DNA of 62,596 nt, taken from assembly GCA_934378195.1 (NCBI GenBank), contig CAKRPO010000009.1, positions 1 through 62,596 on the forward strand, read 5' to 3'. The notes below the pieces were generated by a model, which saw nothing but the letters and a program-made list of their open reading frames with translations, did not search any database and was not told the DNA's origin. A program made the position numbers and the translations under genes. Of this stretch, positions 53,658-61,314 are shown piece after piece. Within the stretch, counting starts at the first letter, position 1, and each line of letters begins with the position of its first letter. Source of the stretch: an uncultured Blautia sp. GTDB taxonomy: Bacteria > Bacillota > Clostridia > Lachnospirales > Lachnospiraceae.

Positions 53658-54704
53658 ATGAAAAAAAATAAAAAAGTGATCTTCAATGGAGTATTTCTGG
53701 TCATTGTGTTTGCACTTACGATCTATGGAGTATTCCATGGCGAGGATCTGGATGCCATGATGGATGCCATCCGTAGTGCCGACAAGCGATGGCTGATGCC
53801 GGGAATCGGACTGGTGGCGTTCTTTATCTGGGGCGAGTCGATTATCATCTGGTACATGATGCGTTCTTATGGGATCAGACTTAAGAAAAGAACCTGTTTT
53901 CTTTTTTCTTCGGTAGGTTTTTTCTTCAGTTGTATCACGCCGTCTGCAAGTGGCGGACAGCCGATGCAGGCATATTATATGAAAAAGAAAAATATCTCGA
54001 TTCCGGTATCGGCGGTCATTCTGATGATTATTACGATCACTTACAAACTGGTACTGGTCGTAATTGGAATCGGAGTAGCTGTATTTGGAAGAGGCTTTCT
54101 GCATCAGTATCTGGAAGGGATTATTCCAATCTTTTATCTTGGATTGACACTGAATATTTTCTGTGTGACATTTATGACGATTCTGGTGTTTCATCCAATG
54201 CTTGCCAGGACATTTCTGGTGTGGGGACACAGTATTCTGGAGAAGCTTCACATTCTGCGACATAAGGATGGCAGACTGAAGAAGCTTGAGGATTCCATGG
54301 ATACTTACCGGGATACAGCTGCGTATCTGAAGACACATTCGAGAGTTATTGTGAATGTCATCGCTATCACATTTGTGCAGCGAATGGCGATGTTTGCAGT
54401 CACATGGTTTGTATACAAAGCGTTTTCGTTGTCAGGAACCGGATTCTGGACGGTGCTGTTTCTTCAGGCCGTAATCTCTGTTTCTGTTGATATGCTTCCT
54501 CTTCCGGGCGGCATGGGAATCAGCGAGACATTATTCCTGACGATCTTTACACCGGTGTTTGGAGCATTACTTCTGCCGGGAATGGTCCTCAGCAGAGGAC
54601 TTGGCTATTATGGGGAGCTTTTGATAAGTGCACTTTTTACGATTGTAGCACAGCTTACGATCGGTCAGGAAAGTGCACAGCAAAATAAGGAGACAAGCGA
54701 ATGA
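53658..54704 (+). CDS. Lysylphosphatidylglycerol-synthase transmembrane-domain (flippase-like) protein
   Basis: A 348-residue protein with about eight helices, of the AglD/UPF0104 family. Hallmarks are PSASGGQPMQAYYM near residue 95 and LPLPGGMGISE near 275. This matches the membrane half of MprF without the lysyl-transfer domain, so lipid flipping or a glycolipid role is possible. GGGTGAGCTGCTT precedes the ATG, and the gene overlaps pssA by 4 bp. Confidence 0.88.
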   Translation: MKKNKKVIFNGVFLVIVFALTIYGVFHGEDLDAMMDAIRSADKRWLMPGIGLVAFFIWGESIIIWYMMRSYGIRLKKRTCFLFSSVGFFFSCITPSASGGQPMQAYYMKKKNISIPVSAVILMIITITYKLVLVVIGIGVAVFGRGFLHQYLEGIIPIFYLGLTLNIFCVTFMTILVFHPMLARTFLVWGHSILEKLHILRHKDGRLKKLEDSMDTYRDTAAYLKTHSRVIVNVIAITFVQRMAMFAVTWFVYKAFSLSGTGFWTVLFLQAVISVSVDMLPLPGGMGISETLFLTIFTPVFGALLLPGMVLSRGLGYYGELLISALFTIVAQLTIGQESAQQNKETSE

Positions 54705-55378
54705 TTGGATTTTATGATTATACAGTAGTTGTTACATATATCAGCCTGATTTCATCGATTCTGGGAATGTTCTGTGCGATTGACGGGAAGCTGGAACCGG
54801 CAGTTTTCTGTCTGGCATTTTCGGGACTGTGCGATATGTTTGATGGAAAGATTGCGCGAACGAAGAAAAACAGAACGGATGATGAAAAATCTTTTGGTAT
54901 CCAGATAGATTCGCTTTGTGATATTGTCTGTTTCGGAATCTTTCCGATCATTCTTGGATACAAGCTTGGTATGTGTAAGCCATACAGCAAGGCAATCCTT
55001 GCATTTTACGGGCTTGCAGGCGTGATTCGACTGGCGTATTTTAATGTCATGGAGGCGAAACGTCAGAGTGAGACATCTGAGAATCGCAAGTATTATCGGG
55101 GACTTCCAATCACATCCATGGCAGTGATCATGCCGCTTTTGTTTGTGGCATCGGTATTTTTTCCGGGATTCCGTTATTTTGTGGGGCTGCTCCATGCAGC
55201 GATGCTGATCGTTGGCTTCCTGTTTATCTTTAATTTCCGTTTCCGCAAGCCGACCAATAAGGAACTTGTAGTGCTGGTTGCAATCGTGGCAGTGGCGGTT
55301 CTTTTTATTATGTTTTATGATGAGGCATGGTGGGCACATTACAGTACGATAAGAAAACTGAAAGGAGTTGCTCCATGA
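54701..55378 (+). CDS. pssA: CDP-alcohol phosphatidyltransferase, probably phosphatidylserine synthase
   Basis: A 225-residue membrane enzyme joining a CDP-diacylglycerol to an alcohol. The catalytic motif runs from DGKIAR (48-53) to D70-S-L-C-D74, giving the Asp set of the family. The gene directly after it encodes phosphatidylserine decarboxylase, overlapping by ATGA, so serine is the likely acceptor. Together they would make phosphatidylethanolamine. Confidence 0.9.
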   Translation: MIGFYDYTVVVTYISLISSILGMFCAIDGKLEPAVFCLAFSGLCDMFDGKIARTKKNRTDDEKSFGIQIDSLCDIVCFGIFPIILGYKLGMCKPYSKAILAFYGLAGVIRLAYFNVMEAKRQSETSENRKYYRGLPITSMAVIMPLLFVASVFFPGFRYFVGLLHAAMLIVGFLFIFNFRFRKPTNKELVVLVAIVAVAVLFIMFYDEAWWAHYSTIRKLKGVAP

Positions 55379-56253
55379 GTACTTATACGGCAGACCGAAG
55401 AGGTTATGTAGTCGAAAATGATTCCGTTCAGGACAGATTTCTGGAAAAGATGTATGGCTCTGCGATTGGCAGAGCTTTCCTTAAACCTCTTGTTAATCCG
55501 GTGCTGTCTGAGCTTGGCGGCAGGATTCTGGATACCAGAATATCGGCGCTGGCAGTTCCGGCATTTATCCGTCATGCAGGGATTAACCTGCGTGAATACG
55601 AACCGCAAAGATATCGTTCCTATAATGATTTCTTTACCAGGCAGATTCGGGAAGATGCGAGAAAGATCGATATGACACCGGAGCATTTTGTCAGTCCGTG
55701 TGACAGCAGGCTGAGCGTATATCCGATCGATGAGAAATGCTGTGTAAAGATCAAGCATACACCATATACCGTTGCGGAACTTCTCAGGAATCCTGTGCTG
55801 GCGGAGCGGTATGAGGGCGGATACCTCTGGGTATTTCGTCTATGTGTGGATGATTATCATCATTACATTTATATTGATGACGGATTTGAATCTAGACGGG
55901 TGCATATCCCGGGAGTACTGCATACAGTCAATCCGATTGCGAATGATGTGTATCCGATCTATAAGGAGAATACAAGAGAGTATGCGCTCCTTAAGACTAT
56001 GAACTTTGGTACGGTTCTGATGATGGAGGTCGGAGCATTGATGGTTGGCAGAATTGAGAATGTCCCGCTCCGTGGACGGGTAAAGCGTGGCAAAGAAAAA
56101 GGCAATTTTGCATTTGGCGGTTCTACAGTCGTTCTGATGACACAGAAGGGACGCGTGATGCCGGATCCGGATATCTTCCGTAATTCACAGTATGACATCG
56201 AGACACGTGTGCATATGGGGGAAAAAATCGGTGTCTCAGAAGTGACAGAATGA
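55375..56253 (+). CDS. psd: Phosphatidylserine decarboxylase proenzyme
   Basis: Converts phosphatidylserine to phosphatidylethanolamine. Self-cleavage at the GGST motif (Ser250) would create the pyruvoyl alpha chain; DDYHHY and HTVNP are also conserved. I use the ATG at 55375 (292 residues), which follows AAAGGAG and overlaps the pssA stop; the upstream frame to 55327 is inside pssA. Confidence 0.94.
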   Translation: MSTYTADRRGYVVENDSVQDRFLEKMYGSAIGRAFLKPLVNPVLSELGGRILDTRISALAVPAFIRHAGINLREYEPQRYRSYNDFFTRQIREDARKIDMTPEHFVSPCDSRLSVYPIDEKCCVKIKHTPYTVAELLRNPVLAERYEGGYLWVFRLCVDDYHHYIYIDDGFESRRVHIPGVLHTVNPIANDVYPIYKENTREYALLKTMNFGTVLMMEVGALMVGRIENVPLRGRVKRGKEKGNFAFGGSTVVLMTQKGRVMPDPDIFRNSQYDIETRVHMGEKIGVSEVTE

Positions 56254-56259
56254 AAATAG

Positions 56260-56368
56260 TTATCTCAGTCGAGAAGACTCCCACCTCTTTCAGGTGGTGA
56301 GTAATAGCAAATTTGTCTCAGTGGGAGTCAAATCTCCGCCTGAGATAAACGCTCCGCGAGGATGCGCA
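56260..56368 (+). repeat. 109-bp structured repeat, copy 2
   Basis: The better-paired copy. Outer arms are TTATCTCAG (56260-56268) and CTGAGATAA (56340-56348). Inner arms GACTCCCAC (56276-56284) and GTGGGAGTC (56321-56329) are perfectly complementary, around the CACCT-CTTTC-AGGTG hairpin. The tail CGCGAGGATGCGCA is identical to copy 1. It starts seven bases after psd. The 308-bp psd-to-56562 gap holds this, the hairpin below and a promoter. Confidence 0.8.
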
Positions 56369-56416
56369 GTGATTCTGTAAAGAATATGTCAGCTTATGCT
56401 GACCAGAATCACGCGC
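56363..56416 (+). other. Long inverted repeat following the 109-bp element
   Basis: GCGC-A-GTGATTCTG pairs with CAGAATCAC-GCGC around an inner GTCAGC-TTAT-GCTGAC hairpin. It shares the element's GCGC end. No T-run follows, so termination is doubtful. Confidence 0.6.
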
Positions 56417-56513
56417 CAAGTCTCACGGATGTTCGACTTGAAGTTGAATAACTGCGCGGTGTAGAAACATAATCGAAAATTTGCTGGAAGATATGGTAAA
56501 TCAGATCGATTAG

Positions 56514-56522
56514 TGGTATACT
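56514..56522 (+). promoter_or_regulatory. Extended -10 promoter candidate
   Basis: TGGTATACT gives an extended -10 at 56514-56522; the -35 (TGGTAA, 17 bp upstream) is poor. Confidence 0.4.
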
Positions 56523-56561
56523 ATGTGCTATAAAAGTTTGAGCGAGAGGAAGGTGTCCATC

Positions 56562-56813
56562 ATGAATCTGAATAATCTGAATAATTTAAACCTGAACGCA
56601 AAAATTGAAGATTTACTTGCTACCTTAAAGAAAAAAGAAGACGAAAAAGAAAAGAATACAGTCCTCTGGGTACTGGCAATCATCGGTGCTGTAGCAGCAG
56701 TTGCCGGAATCGCATTTGCAGTATATCGTTTCTTTGCTCCGGATTATCTGGAAGATTTTGAAGAAGATTTCGATGATGATTTTGATGACTACTTCGAGGA
56801 CGAAGAAGAGTAA
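56562..56813 (+). CDS. Small membrane protein with acidic tail
   Basis: An 83-residue protein: Asn/Leu repeats at the N-terminus (NLNNLNNLNLN), a charged helix, one transmembrane segment at about 45-65, then a tail made almost entirely of Asp, Glu and Phe. GAGAGGAAGGTG precedes the ATG at 56562; the frame is open to 56523. Similar short proteins occur in Lachnospiraceae. No function recognised. Confidence 0.7.
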   Translation: MNLNNLNNLNLNAKIEDLLATLKKKEDEKEKNTVLWVLAIIGAVAAVAGIAFAVYRFFAPDYLEDFEEDFDDDFDDYFEDEEE

Positions 56814-56814
56814 G

Positions 56815-56841
56815 GTTACTGTTCTCAGAGTGAACAGCGAC
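56815..56841. repeat. GTTRCTGT palindrome copy, inverted and diverged
   Basis: Arms GTTACTGTTC and GTGAACAGCGAC are kept while the centre (TCAGA) has changed. It starts one base after the small membrane gene's stop. Confidence 0.55.
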
Positions 56842-56866
56842 AGAATAATCGTAGCATGAATTCAGG

Positions 56867-56895
56867 CAGCTCCGGCAGATTACCGGGGCTGTTTT
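56867..56895 (+). terminator. Terminator before rlmD
   Basis: CAGCTCCGG (56867-56875) pairs with CCGGGGCTG (56883-56891), then TTTT. Confidence 0.8.
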
Positions 56896-56992
56896 ACTGC
56901 AATGTCGGAACGGTATCCAGATAGAGAGGTCAGGAAGTTTGAAGGAAACCTGTCCGCGTTGTTTACAGAGATATAGATGAGGAAAAAGTGAG

Positions 56993-58384
56993 ATGAAAAA
57001 AGGCGAAATTTACGAAGGCGTAATAGAAAAAGTTGATTTTCCAAATAAGGGATATGTTTATATAGAAGATCAGAAGGTACTGATCAAAAACGGTATTCCA
57101 GGACAGAAGGTCCGCTTTATGATCCAGAAGAAGCGTTCCGGAAGGGCCCAGGGACGCATTCTTGAAGTTCTGGAAAAATCTCCACTGGAGACAAGAGAGC
57201 CGCTATGCAGTAATTTTCCTTCATGTGGTGGATGTATGTACCAGACTATGTCATATGAAGATCAGCTGCATATGAAAGAGACACAGATACGGGAATTACT
57301 GGAAGATGCTCTTGTACAGTGTGGACAGGTGAATGAGAATGGACAGGCAGATTTTGAATGGGAAGGCATTCATGGAAGTCCGATAGAGTTTGGCTACCGC
57401 AATAAGATGGAGTTTTCTTTTGGTGATGAATACAAAGACGGACCACTTTCTCTCGGACTGCACAAGAAGGGAAGTACCTATGATATCCTGAATACCGATG
57501 ATTGTAAGCTGGTACACAAAGATATGACGGACATTTTGACCTGTGTGCGTGAATTTTTCCGTGAGAAAGGCGCTTCCTATTACAGAAAACTGCAGCATAC
57601 CGGCTATCTGCGTCATCTGATGCTGAGACGCGGTGTGACTTCCGGTGAGATTCTGGTGCACCTGGTAACCACGACACAGGAAGAGTATGATCTGGAACCA
57701 TTGAAAGAACAGCTGCTTGCACTTCCGCTGGAAGGGAAAATCGTCGGAATCATGCACATCCTCAATGATTCTCTTTCTGATGTGGTACAGAGTGATGAGA
57801 CAAGAATTCTCTATGGACAGGATTATTTTTATGAGACTCTGTTGGGATTGAAATTCCGTATTAGCACATTTTCTTTCTTTCAGCCGAATTCTCTGGCTGC
57901 CGAAGTGCTGTACAGCATTGTGCGTGAGTATATTCAGAATACCAGTGGTATGGAAGTGTTTGACCTCTACAGCGGAACCGGGACGATCGCACAGCTTCTT
58001 GCCCCGGTAGCGAAGGAAGTTATTGGTGTCGAGATCGTGGAAGATGCCGTGGCTGCAGCAAGAGAAAATGCGAAGCTCAATGGACTTGATAACTGTAAGT
58101 TCATTGCTGGCGATGTCCTGAAAGTTCTCGATGATCTGACTGAAAAACCGGATGTGATCGTGCTGGATCCACCGCGTGATGGTATCCATCCGAAGGCATT
58201 GCCAAAGATCCTTGCTTATGGGGTAAACCGTATTGTATATGTGTCCTGCAAGGCAACCAGCCTTGCACGTGACCTGGAAGCATTTCTGCAGGCAGGATAT
58301 CGCCTCGAGAAAGCATGCTGCGTTGACCAGTTCTGCGAGACTGTCTGGACAGAAGCAGTGGCTGCCTTTGTAAAAGAGGAGTAA
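56993..58384 (+). CDS. rlmD: 23S rRNA (uracil-C5) methyltransferase, RlmD/RumA family
   Basis: SAM-dependent RNA m5U methyltransferase (463 residues). An N-terminal TRAM domain (1-60) is followed by iron-sulfur cysteines C72, C78 and C81 with a fourth in TDDCKLV, a SAM-binding DLYSGTGTI, DPPRDG, and the catalytic cysteine near 419 in VYVSCKATSLARDL. The exact uridine target (23S U1939 or another) cannot be read from sequence; Firmicutes often carry several paralogues. Confidence 0.92.
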   Translation: MKKGEIYEGVIEKVDFPNKGYVYIEDQKVLIKNGIPGQKVRFMIQKKRSGRAQGRILEVLEKSPLETREPLCSNFPSCGGCMYQTMSYEDQLHMKETQIRELLEDALVQCGQVNENGQADFEWEGIHGSPIEFGYRNKMEFSFGDEYKDGPLSLGLHKKGSTYDILNTDDCKLVHKDMTDILTCVREFFREKGASYYRKLQHTGYLRHLMLRRGVTSGEILVHLVTTTQEEYDLEPLKEQLLALPLEGKIVGIMHILNDSLSDVVQSDETRILYGQDYFYETLLGLKFRISTFSFFQPNSLAAEVLYSIVREYIQNTSGMEVFDLYSGTGTIAQLLAPVAKEVIGVEIVEDAVAAARENAKLNGLDNCKFIAGDVLKVLDDLTEKPDVIVLDPPRDGIHPKALPKILAYGVNRIVYVSCKATSLARDLEAFLQAGYRLEKACCVDQFCETVWTEAVAAFVKEE

Positions 58385-58385
58385 A

Positions 58386-58740
58386 GTGACCTTGTGGAGA
58401 GAAAGTACTAAGCGGGTCAGCCAAAATTGCAGGCAGAAATGACCTTGTGGAGAGAAAGTACTAAGCGAGTCAGCCAAAATTGCAGGCAGAAGTGACCTTG
58501 TGGAGAGAAAGTACTAAGCGAGTCAGCCAAAATTGCAGGCAGAAGTGACCTCGTGAAGAGAAAGTACTAAGCGGGTCAACCCAAAATTGAAAAAAGGGAT
58601 GATCTGGAATAGAAAAAGTACAAGCAGGGTCAATGAAAGCTTGTAAAAAGGATGACTTAAAATAGGATAAATGAGAATTAAGCCAAAAAATGAGGTAAAA
58701 ATGGATGACTCAAATCAATGAAATCATGAAGAGAGTCAAT
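58386..58740 (+). repeat. Decaying 53-bp tandem repeat
   Basis: Units start (at GACC) at 58388, 58441, 58494 and 58547, exactly 53 bp apart. The first three are almost identical, the fourth is diverged, and recognisable but degenerate units continue to about 58740. Each unit has TGACC at its left and GGTCA or GAGTCA about 25 bp later, followed by GCCAAAATTGCAGGCAGA. No coding gene lies here, although chance frames are open in both directions. Confidence 0.9.
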
Positions 58741-58790
58741 ACAGGAGATGCTGTTCTGATTGTGATGAGCGATTGGAACAGCTTTTTACG

Positions 58791-58842
58791 TTACGGAAAA
58801 TTACTCCGTAATGTTCCAATAACGCAAAAAAATGTTTCGTGG
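58791..58842 (+). repeat. TTACRG hairpin repeat, copy 2
   Basis: TTACGGA (58791-58797) pairs with TCCGTAA (58805-58811), followed by TGTTCCAATAACGCAAAAAA and TTTCGTGG. Compared with 34754 the stem pair A-T has become G-C on both sides. Confidence 0.7.
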
Positions 58843-58902
58843 GAATGCGACTAGATGCATTTGGAATATGTCCGTGTTGTTCGTAAAATTTTTCAAAATA
58901 TA

Positions 58903-58930
58903 TTGACATATAGAACCAGGATGTTATAAT
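58903..58930 (+). promoter_or_regulatory. Promoter of the metal-efflux operon
   Basis: Consensus TTGACA (58903-58908), 16 bp, consensus TATAAT (58925-58930). Very strong unless repressed. Confidence 0.88.
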
Positions 58931-58939
58931 ACAATCAAA

Positions 58940-58961
58940 CATATGAATGATTGTTCATATG
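58940..58961. promoter_or_regulatory. ArsR/SmtB-type operator
   Basis: CATATGAA-TGATTG-TTCATATG: perfect 8-bp arms in a 22-bp palindrome immediately downstream of the -10. It matches the ATATGAA...TTCATAT form bound by SmtB/CzrA/CadC repressors; the repressor gene is third in the operon. Confidence 0.88.
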
Positions 58962-59001
58962 AAAACGTGAATAAAACATATATGAGAAGGAGATAACTAC
59001 T

Positions 59002-59220
59002 ATGAAGAAATCCTACAAGATTGAAGTTGACTGTGCAAACTGTGCAAATAAAATGGAAGAAGCAGCAAAGAACACTGCCGGTGTTAAAGATGCCAGCGTA
59101 AACTTCATGATGCTCAAGATGAAAGTTGAGTTCGAAGAAGGACAGGATCCGGACAGCGTAATGAAAGAGGTTCTGAAGAACTGCAAGAAAGTAGAAGACG
59201 ACTGCGAAATCTATTTATAA
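59002..59220 (+). CDS. Stand-alone heavy-metal-associated (HMA) domain protein
   Basis: A 72-residue ferredoxin-like metal carrier. The metal motif is CANC (residues 11-14) in VDCANCANKM, with Asp before the first Cys, a feature seen in Zn/Cd/Pb-type HMA domains rather than copper chaperones (MxCxxC). The next gene's ATPase lacks an N-terminal HMA domain, so this looks like the detached domain acting in trans. AGAAGGAGATAACTACT precedes the ATG. Confidence 0.9.
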   Translation: MKKSYKIEVDCANCANKMEEAAKNTAGVKDASVNFMMLKMKVEFEEGQDPDSVMKEVLKNCKKVEDDCEIYL

Positions 59221-59232
59221 GAAAAAGATGAG

Positions 59233-59330
59233 TGCCCTGCTGCAGATGTGGCAGGGCATTTGAACAAGTAGAAGAAATGCTGCTGACAATCTGTGCATGT
59301 GCGGCAAGACGGAGCAGGCAATCTGCCTGC
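59233..59330 (+). other. Two hairpins between the HMA and ATPase genes
   Basis: TGCCCTGC (59233-59240) pairs with GCAGGGCA (59251-59258), followed by TTTGAA. GCAGGCA (59314-59320) pairs with TGCCTGC (59324-59330) over a 3-base loop, ending a few bases before the ATPase ribosome site. They may give more HMA protein than ATPase. The stretch is open in frame with the ATPase and would read Cys-rich, but it has no ribosome site. Confidence 0.6.
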
Positions 59331-59348
59331 GATGGGAGGAAAGAGATT

Positions 59349-61235
59349 ATGAATAAAAAGCAGAAAAAAATGCTGACACGTATCATCATAGCGGCAGTAC
59401 TGCTGATCGTATTGCATTTCGTTCCGGTCACAGGAATTCCGCGATTTATCTGTTACCTGGCGGTTTATCTGGTAATCGGTTACGATATTGTAAAAAAGGC
59501 GTTCAAAGGAATCAGGAACGGGCAGGTCTTTGATGAGAATTTTTTGATGGCTGTCGCAACAATTGGTGCATTTGCACTGGCAGTTTATGAGAAAAGCGGC
59601 GATTATAATGAATCTATTGCCGTTATGTTGTTTTATCAGATTGGCGAATTGTTCCAGAGCTATGCAGTCGGCAAGAGCCGTCGTAACATCACCGAACTGA
59701 TGGATATCCGCCCGGATTACGCAAATATCGAGAATGATGGAAAGCTGGAAAAAGTTGATCCTGACGAAGTTGAAGTTGGTACGATCATCGTGGTTCAGCC
59801 GGGCGAAAAAGTCCCGATCGATGGTGTGATCGTGGAGGGAAACAGCAGCCTTAATACCAGTGCACTGACTGGTGAGAGTCTTCCACGTAATGCAAAAGTG
59901 GGGGATGAGATCATCAGTGGATGCATCAATATGACCGGAGTGCTGAAGATTAAGACGACCAGGGAATTTGATGAATCAACGGTGTCCAAGATTCTGGAAC
60001 TGATCGAAGAATCCAGTTCCCGTAAATCCAGATCCGAGAACTTTATTTCGAAGTTTGCACGTTATTATACTCCGGCAGTCTGCTATGGAGCACTTGCCCT
60101 GGCAATTCTGCCGCCGCTTGTCAACCTTGTGATCCTTCATAATCCTGCCATGTGGGGACAGTGGATCTACAGAGCCCTTACTTTCCTGGTAATCAGCTGT
60201 CCGTGTGCATTGGTCATCAGTATTCCACTGAGTTTCTTTGCCGGAATCGGCGGTGCCAGCAATGCAGGTGTGCTAGTCAAAGGTTCCAACTATCTGGAGA
60301 CTTTGTCACAGACCAAATATGTGGTATTTGATAAGACCGGTACCCTGACAAAAGGTGTATTCGAAGTGGCCGGTGTTCATCACAACACTATGGAAGAAGC
60401 AAAAATCCTTGAGTATGCTGCACTTGCAGAGAGCTTTTCATCACATCCGATCAGCCGCAGCCTGAAAAATGCGTACGGCAAAGATATTGACCAGAAGCGT
60501 GTAACGGATGTGGAAGAGATCAGTGGAAATGGTGTTATGGCAAAAGTGGATGGAATATCTGTTGCTGTTGGTAATGTCAAACTGATGAAACGCATTGGTG
60601 TGGAAGCAATCGAATGCCATCAGGTAGGAACTGTCATTCATGTGGCAATCGATGGCACTTATGCAGGACATATCCTGATCTCTGATGTGCCGAAACCGAC
60701 TTCCAAAGAAGCCATTGAGAAACTCAAGAAAAATGGTATCAAAGAGACTGTCATGCTGACAGGTGATATTGACAAAGTAGCACAGCAGGTGGCAGGTGAG
60801 CTTGGCCTGGACTGCGTATACAGTGAGCTTCTTCCGGCTGATAAGGTAAGTAAGGTAGAAGAGCTTCTTGCAAAGAAAACAGAGAAAGAGAAGCTTGCCT
60901 TTGTTGGCGATGGTATTAATGATGCGCCAGTACTTTCCAGAGCAGATATAGGTATTGCAATGGGAGCACTTGGCTCGGATGCTGCGATTGAGGCTGCAGA
61001 TGTTGTCCTGATGGATGACGACCCGATGAAGATTGTCAAAGCGATCCGTATCGCAAAGAAATGCATGCGTATTGTATATGAGAACATCTATTTTGCAATC
61101 GGTATCAAGCTGATCTGTCTGTTCCTTGGAGCAATTGGTATCGCGAACATGTGGGTGGCAATCTTTGCAGATGTCGGCGTTATGGTACTGGCTGTCCTGA
61201 ATGCGATCAGAACACTGTTTGTGAAAAAACTGTAA
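59349..61235 (+). CDS. zntA: Zn/Cd/Pb-type P1B ATPase exporter
   Basis: Heavy-metal-translocating P-type ATPase (628 residues). It has TGES (actuator), CPC at 284-286 in helix 6, DKTGT with phosphorylated Asp328, an HP motif (SHPIS) and GDGINDAP. The last helix carries FADVGVMVLAVLNAIR; the conserved Asp there marks the zinc/cadmium/lead subgroup. No fused HMA domain. The ATG at 59349 has GGGAGGAAAG. Operator type, HMA type and ATPase type agree on divalent metal export. Confidence 0.92.
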   Translation: MNKKQKKMLTRIIIAAVLLIVLHFVPVTGIPRFICYLAVYLVIGYDIVKKAFKGIRNGQVFDENFLMAVATIGAFALAVYEKSGDYNESIAVMLFYQIGELFQSYAVGKSRRNITELMDIRPDYANIENDGKLEKVDPDEVEVGTIIVVQPGEKVPIDGVIVEGNSSLNTSALTGESLPRNAKVGDEIISGCINMTGVLKIKTTREFDESTVSKILELIEESSSRKSRSENFISKFARYYTPAVCYGALALAILPPLVNLVILHNPAMWGQWIYRALTFLVISCPCALVISIPLSFFAGIGGASNAGVLVKGSNYLETLSQTKYVVFDKTGTLTKGVFEVAGVHHNTMEEAKILEYAALAESFSSHPISRSLKNAYGKDIDQKRVTDVEEISGNGVMAKVDGISVAVGNVKLMKRIGVEAIECHQVGTVIHVAIDGTYAGHILISDVPKPTSKEAIEKLKKNGIKETVMLTGDIDKVAQQVAGELGLDCVYSELLPADKVSKVEELLAKKTEKEKLAFVGDGINDAPVLSRADIGIAMGALGSDAAIEAADVVLMDDDPMKIVKAIRIAKKCMRIVYENIYFAIGIKLICLFLGAIGIANMWVAIFADVGVMVLAVLNAIRTLFVKKL

Positions 61236-61314
61236 CTGCCAGGCTACAACGGGTGTATAGCACAGTGCAATCTGTAGTTACAAAAGTAAAAGTAAGAGAG
61301 AAAGAGAGACTACT

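Noticed and set aside
58388..58599. Tandem repeats after rlmD considered as a CRISPR array
   Set aside because: The whole 53-bp unit is repeated with no unique spacers, and no cas genes are near.
58736..58942. Minus-strand frame similar to one at 34567-34800
   Set aside because: Both share a peptide like FFALLEHY because they read through two copies of the same DNA repeat. The similarity is at DNA level and neither has gene signals.
59232..59348. Cys-rich N-terminal extension of the P-type ATPase
   Set aside because: The frame is open and encodes CCRC and CAC, which could suggest metal ligands. However, it starts at a GTG without a ribosome site and its DNA forms two hairpins, while the ATG at 59349 has GGGAGGAAAG.
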